A stretch of 64,000 bases of DNA from Hyphomonadaceae bacterium BRH_c29 (GCA_000961695.1 LADW01000091.1:57506-121505); one strand, 5' to 3'; counted from the first letter of the stretch, positions 34,746 through 45,808 are shown. The notes: generated by a model from the sequence alone, not told the origin. Translations and numbers: made by a program.

Positions 34746-35582
34746 ATGACGGGAAAAATCGCCTACCAGGGCGAACCGGGCGCCAATTCGCACATTGCTT
34801 GTAATCAGGTCTTTCCGACCCTTGAGCCGCTGCCCTGCCGCACCTTCGAAGACTGCTTTGCCGCCGTAGAGAAAGGCGATGCCGATATCGCCATGATTCC
34901 GGTCGAGAACACGATTGCCGGCCGGGTGAGCGATATTCACTCCCTTTTGCCGGGCACCAGCCTGCAGATTGTGGGCGAGCATTACCTGCCGATCCGCTTT
35001 CAGCTGATGGCCCTGCCGGGCGTGAAGCTGGACGAGATAAAAAAGGCGCGCTCGCACATCATGGGGCTCGGCCAGTGCCGGAAGTTCCTGCGTGCGCATG
35101 GAATTGATTCGGTCACCTCGTCCGATACGGCAGGGGCCGCCCGCGAAGTGTCCGAGATGGGCGATCGCACGGTTGCGGCCATCGCCCCGCGTCTGGCGGC
35201 GGAGGTCTATGGCCTCGAAATCCTGGCTGAGGACATCGAGGACGCAGCCCACAACACGACGCGCTTTGTCTTCATGGCGCGCGAGCCCTCCGAGATCGAA
35301 GTCGGGGATGGCCCTGCCAAGACGGCGTTCCTGTTCGAGGTCCGCAACATTCCCGCAGCCCTGTTCAAGGTGCTCGGCGGCTTCGCGACCAATGGCGTCA
35401 ACATGACCAAGCTGGAAAGCTACATGGTCGGTGGCAATTTCACTGCGACGCAATTCTATGCCGAGATCGAAGGCCACCCGGACGAGCGTCCGGTCCAGCT
35501 GGCGCTGGAAGAAGTCGGCTTCTTCACGCAGATGATGAAGCTGGTCGGCGTCTTCCCGGCAACGCCCTCCCAGGAAGGCTGA
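34746..35582 (+). CDS. pheA: Prephenate dehydratase
   Basis: 278 residues. The catalytic domain starts IAYQGEPGANSHIAC and includes PVENTIAGRVSDIHSLL and the HNTTRF motif near residue 172 with the catalytic Thr-Arg-Phe. A C-terminal ACT domain (KTAFLFEVRNIPAALFKVL, then LESYMVGG) should bind phenylalanine for feedback control. It converts prephenate to phenylpyruvate. No chorismate mutase domain is attached. The ATG at 34746 matches the family start and follows AAGGG. Confidence 0.93.
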   Translation: MTGKIAYQGEPGANSHIACNQVFPTLEPLPCRTFEDCFAAVEKGDADIAMIPVENTIAGRVSDIHSLLPGTSLQIVGEHYLPIRFQLMALPGVKLDEIKKARSHIMGLGQCRKFLRAHGIDSVTSSDTAGAAREVSEMGDRTVAAIAPRLAAEVYGLEILAEDIEDAAHNTTRFVFMAREPSEIEVGDGPAKTAFLFEVRNIPAALFKVLGGFATNGVNMTKLESYMVGGNFTATQFYAEIEGHPDERPVQLALEEVGFFTQMMKLVGVFPATPSQEG

Positions 35583-35585
35583 GCG

Positions 35586-36479
35586 CTAGCAGATCTTTTC
35601 CATGTCTTTCAGACGCTCGGCGACATGGTCCGCGAACAGCTTGGCCTTGCCGCGCAGTTTGCCCGCGGCCCAGACGGCATGGATCGGCAGGCTTTGCGCC
35701 TGCCATTCCGGCAGGACGCGCACCAGCTTGTTCTTCCCGATGCAGTCGGAGACAAGCCAGCCGCCTGCCAGCACGATGCCAAGTCCGTCTTCGGCGGCCT
35801 GAATCAGGATCTCGCCACCCGAGGCACGAAACGGCCCATCGACGCGGACATTTTCCTGCTGGTTGCCATTTGTCAGTGTCCAGACGGTGGAGCGTGCATG
35901 CCGGAAGATCAGTGCGTCGTGCTTTTCCAGGTCGGCGGGCACAAGCGGTGTGCCCTTGCGTTCGAGATAGGCCGGAGACGCGAAAAGGGCGCGCGGCGCG
36001 TCTGCCAGCTTCTTCGCCATCAGGCTTGAATCGGTGAGCTCGCCGAGCCGGAAGGCGAGGTCCACGCCTTCGCCGACAATGTCGGTCAGGGTATCGTCGC
36101 CGATCACATCGAAACGCACATGCGGGTAAAGACGCATGAAGCTCGCGATCTCAGGCGCGACCACGCTATGGGCAAAAGAGTGCGAACAGGAAATGCGCAG
36201 CAGACCGACCGGGTCATGCTCCAGGCCGCGTGCCTCGGCTTCGGCCTCATCATACTCGGCGAGGATGTCGACGGCGCGGCGGTAGAAGCGTTCGCCCGCC
36301 TCGGTCAGGCTGAGGGCGCGCGTGGTGCGCAGGAAGAGGACTGCGTCCAGCTGGGCCTCAAGATCCTGAATCCGCCGGGACACGGTCGGTTGACCCATGC
36401 CAAGATCTGCCGCGGCGCGTGAGAAGCTGCCCGAGTCTGCCACACGGACAAACAGGCGCATTGCATCGATCCGGTCCAT
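35586..36479 (-). CDS. LysR-family transcriptional regulator
   Basis: 297 residues: N-terminal winged helix MDRIDAMRLFVRVADSGSFSRAAADLGMGQPTVSRRIQDLE, then the periplasmic-binding-like effector domain. It belongs to the CrgA/DsdC-like group common beside membrane or redox genes. It is divergent from a DoxX-like gene, and a T-N11-A motif lies just upstream of its start. The ATG at 36479 follows GGGGGA. Confidence 0.9.
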   Translation of the reverse strand: MDRIDAMRLFVRVADSGSFSRAAADLGMGQPTVSRRIQDLEAQLDAVLFLRTTRALSLTEAGERFYRRAVDILAEYDEAEAEARGLEHDPVGLLRISCSHSFAHSVVAPEIASFMRLYPHVRFDVIGDDTLTDIVGEGVDLAFRLGELTDSSLMAKKLADAPRALFASPAYLERKGTPLVPADLEKHDALIFRHARSTVWTLTNGNQQENVRVDGPFRASGGEILIQAAEDGLGIVLAGGWLVSDCIGKNKLVRVLPEWQAQSLPIHAVWAAGKLRGKAKLFADHVAERLKDMEKIC

Positions 36480-36492
36480 TTCAAAGTCCCCC

Positions 36493-36507
36493 ATGCAGGA
36501 ATTGCAT
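36493..36507. promoter_or_regulatory. LysR-type T-N11-A binding site
   Basis: ATGCAGGAATTGCAT has perfect 5-bp arms ATGCA / TGCAT and fits the LysR T-N11-A rule (T at 36494, A at 36506). It lies 13 bases upstream of the LysR start in the divergent promoter region, consistent with autoregulation. Confidence 0.55.
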
Positions 36508-36668
36508 GAATGTAGGGAAGGGCGCCGCCTCACGCGAGAGGGGGCGCGCACAAATCTCACCAACTTGCGATCCGCCCACGAAACCGTGAGCTGAAGTCAC
36601 ACGCGTTTGCTTTGCCCGTGTGCAGCCTGCCGTGAGACAAGCCGCGCAAACAGAGGGAGACGCAAACA

Positions 36669-37190
36669 GTGCTTTCGAAGATCAAGACCTACTTACCCGT
36701 CGCTTACAGCCTGATCGCTTCGGCGGTGTTCCTGGACAGCCTTCGCTTCAAGTTCACCAATGCCGTCGAAACGCAGGTCATCTTCGGACGCCTCGATGCC
36801 TGGGCGACCAGCCTCGGCGCGCCGGGCCTGTTCGCGCAGACGGGCCTGTTCAGCCAGTACGTGATCGGCTCAGCGGAACTTGTCGCTTCGACACTGCTTC
36901 TGTTGGGTCTCGTACCGGCGTTGCGCCGCCTGCAGACGCTTGGCGCACTGGTCGCCGTGGCCGTGATGACCGGCGCGGTGAACTTCCATCTCTGGACCCC
37001 GCTCGGCATCGATCCGAACAATGATGGCGGCGGTCTCTTTGCCATGGCCGTGACCGTCTGGCTGACATCCATCGCCATGTTGATCGCCCGCCGCAAAACC
37101 CTGTTCGCAATCTTCTCCGGCGTCGCCGCTGTCATCGTGCTGCCGCAACAGACAGTTCTTCAAACCGAAGCCCGGCCACTCACCGCCTGA
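36669..37190 (+). CDS. DoxX-like four-helix membrane protein
   Basis: 173 residues with four hydrophobic segments and the feature F-x-F-x-x-A...F near the start, then GSAELVASTLLLLGLVPALRRLQTLGAL. This is the general layout of DoxX/DoxD-like proteins. The start is a GTG at 36669 after AGGGAGA. It is divergent from the LysR gene and 66 bases before the YHS protein, so the three may form one regulated unit. Function unknown. Confidence 0.7.
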   Translation: MLSKIKTYLPVAYSLIASAVFLDSLRFKFTNAVETQVIFGRLDAWATSLGAPGLFAQTGLFSQYVIGSAELVASTLLLLGLVPALRRLQTLGALVAVAVMTGAVNFHLWTPLGIDPNNDGGGLFAMAVTVWLTSIAMLIARRKTLFAIFSGVAAVIVLPQQTVLQTEARPLTA

Positions 37191-37256
37191 GGCTTCCGCC
37201 GGCCGTCATACCAATCGCCCCCTGGTGGCGGCCGGCCCCATTTCCTGAAAGGATCA

Positions 37257-37721
37257 ATGCAGATGAAACTCCGCCCATTCCTCCTCGCTGCTTTTCTGGT
37301 TGTCACTCCGGTTGCTGTCATCGCTCCGGCGGCGCAGGCAGAGCCGGCAATCTACACCGGCGCCTTCTCCGACACTGCGCTGCAAGGCTATGACCCGGTT
37401 GCCTACTTTACCGATGGCGCGCCGGTAAAAGGATCGAAGGATTTCGCGACCGAATATAAGGGCGCGACCTTCCAGTTCGCCTCCGCCGCAAACCGCGATG
37501 CTTTCCTCGCCGATCCCACCGCTTACGCCCCGCAATATGGCGGCTACTGCGCCTGGGCGATGGCCGACGGGAAGTACGCCAAAGGGGACGCGAAATACTG
37601 GAAGATCGTCGACGGAAAGCTCTATTTGAATTTCAATGCGGGCATCGCGAAGAAGTGGAACGCGGACATTCCGGGCTTCATCGAAAAGGCGGATGCGGAA
37701 TGGAGCGATCTGCAGGAGTGA
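37257..37721 (+). CDS. Secreted YHS-domain protein
   Basis: 154 residues with a signal peptide (cleavage near AQA-EP, residue 29). The mature part has the YHS-like sequence L-Q-G-Y-D-P-V-A-Y-F, A-T-F-Q-F-A-S-A-A-N-R-D-A-F-L and P-Q-Y-G-G-Y-C-A-W, as in proteins found next to DoxX or copper/haem genes. It may bind metal in the periplasm. ATGs at 37257 and 37263 are both possible after AAAGGAT. Confidence 0.85.
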   Translation: MQMKLRPFLLAAFLVVTPVAVIAPAAQAEPAIYTGAFSDTALQGYDPVAYFTDGAPVKGSKDFATEYKGATFQFASAANRDAFLADPTAYAPQYGGYCAWAMADGKYAKGDAKYWKIVDGKLYLNFNAGIAKKWNADIPGFIEKADAEWSDLQE

Positions 37722-37974
37722 CAACAGTTCGCCCGATGCGCGAGCGACGCGTGAACTCGCTGTCATGACGCAGTTTTAAGTACCGTTTCGCGCCCGAACG
37801 ATTATCTCTCTTCTTGTCGGTGACGCCATCAGAACAGACCCCCTCTCTGGCCAAGGCTCATCGACACGATTGTGCGCAGAGTCCCCCCTCCCAGGCGCGC
37901 AACAGATTGAAACCCTCGTGTGGTTCGCCATGCGGGGGTTTCTCATGTTTGCAGGGGAGGTTCGGCGCAAAGAA
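37722..37974. other. Intergenic region with a weak hairpin
   Basis: No convincing gene. A 7-bp stem GAAACCC / GGGTTTC occurs near 37909-37956 with a long loop and could be a weak terminator of the YHS gene. I see no recognisable small RNA, although the stretch is long enough for one. Confidence 0.4.
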
Positions 37975-38006
37975 AAAAGCGGACGAAGTTTCCTTCGTCC
38001 GCTTTT
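37975..38006 (-). terminator. Strong terminator of the histone-like gene
   Basis: Perfect 14-bp stem AAAAGCGGACGAAG / CTTCGTCCGCTTTT with a 4-base loop. On the minus strand it ends in TTTTTTCTTT, 22 bases after the stop of the histone-like gene. Confidence 0.85.
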
Positions 38007-38027
38007 CCTGAAAACAGTCGAGACGAC

Positions 38028-38318
38028 TTATTTCTTTTTTGCGGCCGGTTTCTTGGCAGCAGCAGGCTTCTTCGCAGCGACCGGCTTCTTTGCAGCAGGT
38101 TTGGCAGCTTTCGGCGCAGCTTTTTTCACGGCCGGCTTTGCAGCAGGCTTTTTCGCGACAGCTGGTTTCGCAGCTGGCTTCTTTGCGGCCGGTTTTTTAG
38201 CGGCAGCGGTTTTGGTTGCGACGGCCGGCTTTGCAGCAGGCTTCTTCGCGGCCGGCTTTGCGGCGGGCTTTTTGACGGCCGGTTTTTTAGCGGCCGGCTT
38301 TTTCGTTGCAGTTGCCAT
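38028..38318 (-). CDS. Histone H1-like Lys/Ala/Pro-repeat DNA-binding protein
   Basis: 96 residues made almost wholly of Lys, Ala, Pro and Val in repeating A-A-K-K-P units, with no acidic residue. It resembles the C-terminal tail of histone H1 and bacterial proteins such as Hc1/AlgP tails. It probably binds and compacts DNA or RNA non-specifically. An AGGAGA ribosome binding site precedes the ATG. The repeat DNA gives a long open frame on the other strand, which is not a gene. Low-complexity repeats of this kind vary in length between strains. Confidence 0.85.
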   Translation of the reverse strand: MATATKKPAAKKPAVKKPAAKPAAKKPAAKPAVATKTAAAKKPAAKKPAAKPAVAKKPAAKPAVKKAAPKAAKPAAKKPVAAKKPAAAKKPAAKKK

Positions 38319-38422
38319 TTCCGATCTCCTGTCAGTGGCAGATTATCACTAATGTGATTCGCGCGAAATCAACTCCAGATTTTCGTCTGTGAAGCGAGCG
38401 GAAACACGCCTTCCGTGTGCGG

Positions 38423-39346
38423 TCAATGACCTTTTTCTGTCCAGGCTTTCATGATGTGGTGGGCAATCGCCATCGGCGGCGGTCCGAAGATCTCGCCATG
38501 TGTGCCATCGAGAATGCTGACCATCTCTTCGCGGCTGACCCAGCGCGCGGTTTCGAGTTCCTTTTCGTCGACGTGAATCTCGTTCGTGCTGGCTTCCAGA
38601 ATGAGGCCGACCATGAGCGAAGACGGGAAGGGCCATGGCTGGCACGCGACGTACTGCGCTGTTGCAGGATCAACAGTTATTCCAGCTTCCTCGAGTATTT
38701 CCCGCGCAGCTGCTTGCTCAATCGTCTCTCCGGGTTCGCAGAATCCGGCGAGGCAGGAATAGAAACCGGCGGGCCACATCTTCTGTCTTCCGATCAGGGC
38801 CATGCCATCTTTTTCCGCCAGCATGATCGCGACCGGATCGGTGCGTGGAAAATGTTCGGTGCCGCAAGCAGGACATTGCCGCTTCCATCCGGCGTCGACC
38901 ATCGCACTTTCAGAACCGCATTTTGAGCAGTACCTGTGACTCTGGTGCCACATAAAAATCGACCGCGCTGTCGACGCGCAGTTCGCATCCATGTCCGGGA
39001 TGGATGCGGCTGCCACACGAAAGTCACGAAACTCACCTGCACCGGCGAGCAGTGACTCATCGAGCGCGAAGTTGTCCGGCAGGTTCACGGCAAACACCGG
39101 CGTGCCGTTTTTATCTTCGCCAAGGAAGAGACGCGGCGAGCCAGGCGACACGCGCGCGATTTCCGGACCAAGCCAGACCAGTCCGCTTTCGCGCCCCGGA
39201 AGCACGAAGGGTTCGCCCTTGCGCATCACAAGAACCAGCGTGTCCTTGTGCGCGAAGGCGTCTTCCAGCCAGGCTTCATCCAGGCGCCGGTGCGCGGCGC
39301 GTTCAATCGGCTTCGCCGCAAGCGGCATGTCATTTGAGTTCGTCAT
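38423..39346 (-). CDS. nudC: NAD(+) diphosphatase / NADH pyrophosphatase
   Basis: 307 residues. Zinc ribbon C-S-K-C-G and C-P-A-C-G (about 135-155), Nudix box GFCEPGETIEQAAAREILEEAG near residue 210 and the NudC-specific SQPWPFP-type motif (ACQPWPFPSSLM) after it. It hydrolyses NADH to NMNH and AMP and can remove NAD caps from RNA. The ATG at 39346 was chosen; a GTG at 39364 is possible. Confidence 0.93.
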   Translation of the reverse strand: MTNSNDMPLAAKPIERAAHRRLDEAWLEDAFAHKDTLVLVMRKGEPFVLPGRESGLVWLGPEIARVSPGSPRLFLGEDKNGTPVFAVNLPDNFALDESLLAGAGEFRDFRVAAASIPDMDANCASTARSIFMWHQSHRYCSKCGSESAMVDAGWKRQCPACGTEHFPRTDPVAIMLAEKDGMALIGRQKMWPAGFYSCLAGFCEPGETIEQAAAREILEEAGITVDPATAQYVACQPWPFPSSLMVGLILEASTNEIHVDEKELETARWVSREEMVSILDGTHGEIFGPPPMAIAHHIMKAWTEKGH

Positions 39347-39411
39347 TCCATGCGCATGCAGCACTTGTGATCCGCAATCAAGATTGCGCCGCGCGAAAGG
39401 TGCGGGTCAGA

Positions 39412-39987
39412 TCAGGCGGTGACAGATTGGCGTTGACCTTCGTGGCGTCCTTCGCAGATCTCTTCCACGATCTTCGCATTGAACACGCCAAGGTCATCGG
39501 GATTGCGGGACGTCACCAGACCCTCGTCTGCGACGACCGCTTCATCGGTAACGACCGCGCCAGCATTCTTGAGATCCTGCTGGATTGCGGAATAGCCCGT
39601 CATCTGACGTCCGTTCACCAATCCGGCAGAAATCAGAACCTGCGGACCATGGCAGATCGCGAAGACAGGTTTCTTCTGCGCGAAAAAGGCCGACACGAAA
39701 TCGAGTGCCTTCTTGTTCTGGCGCAGGGCGTCGGGGTTGAACAATCCGCCCGGGATCAGAAGGGCGTCGAAGTCTTTGGCATTTGCGTCATCCAGTTTCA
39801 CGTCGACATTAAACCAGTCTCCATGCTCGCGGTGCTTGTTGCCCTGGATGCGCTGATCGTTCGGTGAAACGATCTTGCAGGTGCCACCGGCGTTCTCGAT
39901 GGCTTCCTTGGGAGACGTCAGTTCTATCTGTTCGAACCCGTCGGTCGCGAGGATGGCCATTGTGCGATTCTCTGCTCGTTTAGTCAT
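39412..39987 (-). CDS. DJ-1/PfpI family protein
   Basis: 191 residues. The nucleophile elbow AICHGPQVLISAGLV carries the conserved Cys near residue 117 followed by His, as in the PfpI/YhbO subgroup of deglycase or chaperone-like proteins. Also visible are D-G-F-E-Q-I-E near residue 18 and LIPGGLFNPDALR. It may protect against glyoxal damage. The ATG at 39987 follows AGGAAAGGA. Confidence 0.9.
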   Translation of the reverse strand: MTKRAENRTMAILATDGFEQIELTSPKEAIENAGGTCKIVSPNDQRIQGNKHREHGDWFNVDVKLDDANAKDFDALLIPGGLFNPDALRQNKKALDFVSAFFAQKKPVFAICHGPQVLISAGLVNGRQMTGYSAIQQDLKNAGAVVTDEAVVADEGLVTSRNPDDLGVFNAKIVEEICEGRHEGQRQSVTA

Positions 39988-40299
39988 GATGTATCCTTTC
40001 CTGCTTGTGGTAGCGCGGGGAATAATCGCGCCGTACTCTCCCAGCCTGTTGCGAAATCAACGGGGGTGCAGGGGCCTTGTTCCAATATGATTGCAGCAGG
40101 TTACCTGGCGCGTGGCCACGTATGCCCGGCGGCCGGACCCTTGTCGCAGCATCACATCCGGGCCGGGTATGGCAGGGCAGGCTTCATATTCCTGTTCCCG
40201 CTCTGAGGCCTTTCTGACACTTGGGCATAGCCAAAAGGGGCCGCTTCCTGTACCGGGCGCGGAAATTCCCCTTTTATCCCTCCCGAAAGCCTGCTGACC
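39988..40299. other. Intergenic region between the DJ-1-type gene and typA
   Basis: It holds the two divergent promoters by position. I see no gene, RNA or clear repeat in it. Confidence 0.4.
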
Positions 40300-42129
<1,830 letters not shown>

Positions 42130-43230
42130 TCAGTAGGGCGCCTGGTAGGGCCTTTTTGGCGTATCAGGCGTTCTTCTGGGATCCCTTGGGGCCGCATTGC
42201 GTGTGGCTGGAGACGACAGGCCCAGCGCGGTTCTTAGCCACTTGTTGGATGGCGTTTCGAAGTAACGGAAGCTGAGATAGGCTAGGGCGATAGACAGCGG
42301 CAGGACCGTTGCGAACATCAGAATCGTTCCCAGCACGCCATCGTCGACCCGCGTGAAGATTGCTACGCCCAGTATTGGCAAGATGATCGGGTGGATCAGA
42401 TAGATCCCATAGCTTATCTGTCCGCCCAGCTTGAAAATCGGATTTCGGAGCGGCGTCCGGAAAATGTCTTGTCCGGCACAGGCAAAGACCAGCAAAGCGG
42501 CTGGCGGAGCGAAAGTAGCAATCTTGGCCCAGCCAGAGTAGTGAAGCCAGGCTGCGACCAGCAGGCCAATTATTCCGGCAACAGCAATCGGCCACATCGG
42601 CGTGCGCTTGATGAAGGCAATGACAATCGGCTGTTTCAGCCCGAGTCCGATCAGGCAACCGGAAGCAAACTCCAGCAAAATTGGATCGCCGTAGAAGTTC
42701 CGGAACGCTGGCGACGGAAACCATTGGGCAGACACGATCAATCCGATCGTCATGGCGATTGTCAGAGCGACCCTGTATTTTTCCTTCGCCAGCATCGAAA
42801 CCGAGAACATCAGGTAGAAAAGTATGATGTAACCGAGTGTCCAGCCAACGAACAGGATGGGGTGTAACCGGTCATGCAGATCATAATAGGGAAGGAGCAG
42901 GAAGCTCATCAGGATGTGCTCAGGCGACAGGTCAGCTTTTGGGAATAACCAGGGCCGGAACGCGACGATGAGTATCGCGACGGCCGTCATGGCCCAGTAG
43001 AGTGGGATGATACGGACGGTCCGTTTCATCATGAACGGGACAGGCCGGTCATTCGGGGTCGTGATATGAACCAGGATAAAACCGCTGATCAGCAAGAACA
43101 GGTGAAACCCGGGAGATGCGGTAAAGTACAGCCTCACTGAATCGGAATTAGAGTTAACGAATTCCGTGATGTGAAAGATCGCGATCGAAAGGCACGACAG
43201 GGTTCTTAGCGTATTGAGGCTATTGAGCAT
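42130..43230 (-). CDS. Acyltransferase family 3 membrane protein
   Basis: 366 residues with about ten membrane helices. N-terminal LNTLRTLSCLSIAIFHITEF contains the catalytic-type His of the family, then P-G-F-H-L-F-L-L-I-S-G-F near residue 45. These enzymes O-acylate surface sugars, peptidoglycan or other envelope molecules. The C-terminal 35 residues are Arg/Pro-rich and cytosolic. GC content looks a little lower than in its neighbours, which may reflect recent transfer or relaxed codon use. Confidence 0.85.
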   Translation of the reverse strand: MLNSLNTLRTLSCLSIAIFHITEFVNSNSDSVRLYFTASPGFHLFLLISGFILVHITTPNDRPVPFMMKRTVRIIPLYWAMTAVAILIVAFRPWLFPKADLSPEHILMSFLLLPYYDLHDRLHPILFVGWTLGYIILFYLMFSVSMLAKEKYRVALTIAMTIGLIVSAQWFPSPAFRNFYGDPILLEFASGCLIGLGLKQPIVIAFIKRTPMWPIAVAGIIGLLVAAWLHYSGWAKIATFAPPAALLVFACAGQDIFRTPLRNPIFKLGGQISYGIYLIHPIILPILGVAIFTRVDDGVLGTILMFATVLPLSIALAYLSFRYFETPSNKWLRTALGLSSPATRNAAPRDPRRTPDTPKRPYQAPY

Positions 43231-43327
43231 GTCTTTGAGGCCTGTGGGTTTTATTCAAGTAGATCCGTATTAGGTGCAATACTCGGCAAGATTTATGCCA
43301 ACTGGCTTCTTAACTGTCTCAAAACCG

Positions 43328-43726
43328 TTAGGAGACGGAAAGCCTTTCTGCCTCAGCAAGGGTAAGCGCCCACGCATCTTCCGCCTCCGGTGACCAGTCG
43401 TGACTTGCTGCGTCTTTCGTCACGTCGCGTATGATGTTGAAGAAGACCTGGAACATGCCCGCGGGCACGTCATAGGTATCGTGGTTGACCCGCTCTGACC
43501 GGATCACCGTCTCCGCCAGCGTGCCCGGTCCCTCGGCCAGATCCATCAGGCACTCAAACGCCTGAGCCAGCATCGAGCCGCGCACCCCGCCATCGGTGTC
43601 CATCAGAAACAGATCCTCCAGCTCCGGATGCGCCGCAAACAGCCGCGCATACACCAAACCCGTAACATCCCCGGCCCGCTCAGAGAGCAGACCGAGACTG
43701 TCCGTGAGGGCGGGGTAACCAGCCAT
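43328..43726 (-). CDS. Small single-domain globin-like protein
   Basis: 132 residues, all helical. The F-helix region S-E-R-V-N-H-D-T-Y-D-V-P-A-G-M-F aligns with the proximal-His region of bacterial globins, and D-W-S-P-E-A-E-D-A-W fits the H helix. Haem binding and oxygen or NO handling are likely. No reductase domain is attached. The call rests on motif spacing, so a haem-free globin-fold sensor is possible. It lies 3 bases downstream of the S9 peptidase stop and is probably cotranscribed. Confidence 0.65.
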   Translation of the reverse strand: MAGYPALTDSLGLLSERAGDVTGLVYARLFAAHPELEDLFLMDTDGGVRGSMLAQAFECLMDLAEGPGTLAETVIRSERVNHDTYDVPAGMFQVFFNIIRDVTKDAASHDWSPEAEDAWALTLAEAERLSVS

Positions 43727-43729
43727 CGG

Positions 43730-45808
43730 CTATTCTTTCTCCGCCGCCGCATCCTTCTTCTTCGCCGGATCGTATTTCGCGAACCAGCCCATGATGTTGT
43801 CCGTCTTGGCGATCAGGCGGGAGGGGCGGGAGGCGATGTAGTGGGGCGAGCCCGGCACGCGGACGTACACCGTGTCGACGCCGCGCATTTTCAGGGCGGT
43901 GTAGAACTGTTCGGCTTCCCAGGCCGGGGTGCGGTAGTCTTCCTCACCCACCATCAGCATGGTCGGCGTCACCACTTTGTCGACATAGCGGATCGGCGAG
44001 AATTTCAGGAAGGCTTCCGGGTCGGTCCACGGGTCGGCGCGGATCCAGTGACGGCGCACGACCTGCGCGATGTCACCAGCCAGCGCCATGGTCAGCCAGT
44101 TGATGACCGGTTTGACCGAAGCGGCTGCCGCGAAGCGATCCGTTTTGGTGACGATCCAGGCCGTCAGGATGCCGCCGCCCGATCCGCCGGTCACGAACAG
44201 ACGATCTTTCGAGGCGTAGTTCTTGGCGACGAGATCATCGACGACGCTCATCAGGTCTTCATAGTCATTGCCCGGATAGGCCTGGTCGATCAGCTGGGCG
44301 AACTCTTCGCCATAGCCGGTCGAGCCGCGCGGATTGGTCCACACGGTGACATAGCCTTCGGCTGCATAGCGCTGGATCTCGCTGCCGAAGAAGGGCGAGT
44401 ACATCGCATACGGCCCGCCATGGATTTCGAGGATCAGCGGGAAGCTGCCATCGGCTTTGAAGTCCGGCGGCAGGGCGATCCAGGCCTCGATCTCGCGGCC
44501 ATCGGCCCTGGAGGCAACGTGCAGTTCTTCCACCTTCGCCATGTCGAGGAAGGGGAGGACGTCGTCGTTCAGTGCGGTGAGGACTTTGTCGCCCTTGCCG
44601 TCCATGCCGATGGAGGCAACTTCGGACGGACGGTCCGAGAAGCCGGCCGTGTAAGCGATCACAGGCTTCTTGCCGCCGGAGACGGAGAAGCTGCCTTCGG
44701 CATAGGGCCGGCCGATAGAGGCGCCGCCAACATTCGTCACCACTTCGCTGACGCCGCCCTTGAGGTCCACCTTGTAGACGCTCAGCACGCCATGGTCTTC
44801 GCAAAGCGCCAGCAGGCTCTTGCCGTCCGGGGCCCAGTCAATGCTGCCGAATTCCAGCGGGAAGTCAGCGGCCAGTTCGCGCGGGTTGGCGCCGTCGGCA
44901 TCCATCAGGTAGAGATTGGCCTGTTCATAGGACAGCGTGTGATCGTCAAAGCCGCGATAGGCGATGGTCTTGCCATCGGGTGACACGATCGGGCCGAGAT
45001 CCGGGCCGTCACGGCTGGTCAGGGGGCTGATGGAATTGTCGGCGAGTTCCACTTTGTAGATTTCGCTCTCGATCGGGTCGAGGTCGCGGTCTTCGGCGAG
45101 GTTGCCGGTAACCAGCAGCGTGTCACCGTCCAGCCATTGCGGCCCGCCGAGGCCGGCCTCTTCGAACGTCACCTGACGCGGCGTGCCGCCATCCACGGTC
45201 AGCACGAACACCTGATCGGCGCCGTCTTTCAGATAGCCCTCACCATCGAAGCGGAAGGTGAGGCTGTCGATCACCTTCATGTCCGCGTTCCATTTGGCGC
45301 CTTCCGGCTTGGCAATCGGCTTGGCGAAGCTCGGCGTCTCGCCCTTCACGAACATGGAGAAGGCGACCTGTTTGCCATCCGGCGACCAGACGGCCTGGCC
45401 GGGGCCTTCAGAGAACTGGGCGAGCGAGAAGCTGCGGCCGCTGTCGAGATACAGGAGGCGCATCTCCGGGCCTTTGCCGTTCGACGACATGTAAATGATG
45501 CGCGATCCGTCCGGCGACCAGCGCGGGTGCGAGGCCGCCACATCGGTCACCAGCGGGCGGTGTGCGCCGCTCGCCAGGTCGATGGACCAGAGGTGCCCCG
45601 TGTCGCGGTCGGTCATCTTGTCCATGGCGTGGCGGACATAGACGATTGTCTTGCCATCCGGGGAGACCTGCGGGTCTGTCGCGTATTCCATGTCGAACAC
45701 GCGCTCGGCGGTGAAGCGCTTCGAGGGCGCCTCGTCTTCCTTCGCCATGGCCGTTCCGGCGCTCAGAAGCGCGGCCACAGCGGCCATCGCAAGCAGTCTC
45801 TGTTTCAT
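43730..45808 (-). CDS. S9-family prolyl oligopeptidase / acylaminoacyl peptidase, exported
   Basis: 692 residues. Signal peptide (MKQRLLAMAAVAALLSAGTAMA), then an N-terminal beta-propeller with repeated S-P-D-G-K units, then an alpha/beta hydrolase domain with the nucleophile in TGGSGGG. The acid lies in MLMVGEEDYRTPAW and the His in S-P-H-Y. It cleaves short peptides in the periplasm. The ATG at 45808 follows GGGAAGGG; a longer upstream frame lacks a signal peptide. Confidence 0.9.
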   Translation of the reverse strand: MKQRLLAMAAVAALLSAGTAMAKEDEAPSKRFTAERVFDMEYATDPQVSPDGKTIVYVRHAMDKMTDRDTGHLWSIDLASGAHRPLVTDVAASHPRWSPDGSRIIYMSSNGKGPEMRLLYLDSGRSFSLAQFSEGPGQAVWSPDGKQVAFSMFVKGETPSFAKPIAKPEGAKWNADMKVIDSLTFRFDGEGYLKDGADQVFVLTVDGGTPRQVTFEEAGLGGPQWLDGDTLLVTGNLAEDRDLDPIESEIYKVELADNSISPLTSRDGPDLGPIVSPDGKTIAYRGFDDHTLSYEQANLYLMDADGANPRELAADFPLEFGSIDWAPDGKSLLALCEDHGVLSVYKVDLKGGVSEVVTNVGGASIGRPYAEGSFSVSGGKKPVIAYTAGFSDRPSEVASIGMDGKGDKVLTALNDDVLPFLDMAKVEELHVASRADGREIEAWIALPPDFKADGSFPLILEIHGGPYAMYSPFFGSEIQRYAAEGYVTVWTNPRGSTGYGEEFAQLIDQAYPGNDYEDLMSVVDDLVAKNYASKDRLFVTGGSGGGILTAWIVTKTDRFAAAASVKPVINWLTMALAGDIAQVVRRHWIRADPWTDPEAFLKFSPIRYVDKVVTPTMLMVGEEDYRTPAWEAEQFYTALKMRGVDTVYVRVPGSPHYIASRPSRLIAKTDNIMGWFAKYDPAKKKDAAAEKE

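Noticed and set aside
38028..38318. Short tandem repeats that could look like a CRISPR array
   Set aside because: The repeats are codon-level A-A-K-K-P units inside a coding region with no spacers.
37870..38352. Phe/Ala/Gly-rich open frame on the plus strand over the histone-like gene
   Set aside because: It is the complement of Lys/Ala/Pro repeats and contains the terminator; not a gene.
42130..43230. Acyltransferase gene as a horizontally acquired island
   Set aside because: Its base composition is slightly lower in GC, but there are no flanking repeats or mobile genes; a single-gene difference is weak evidence.
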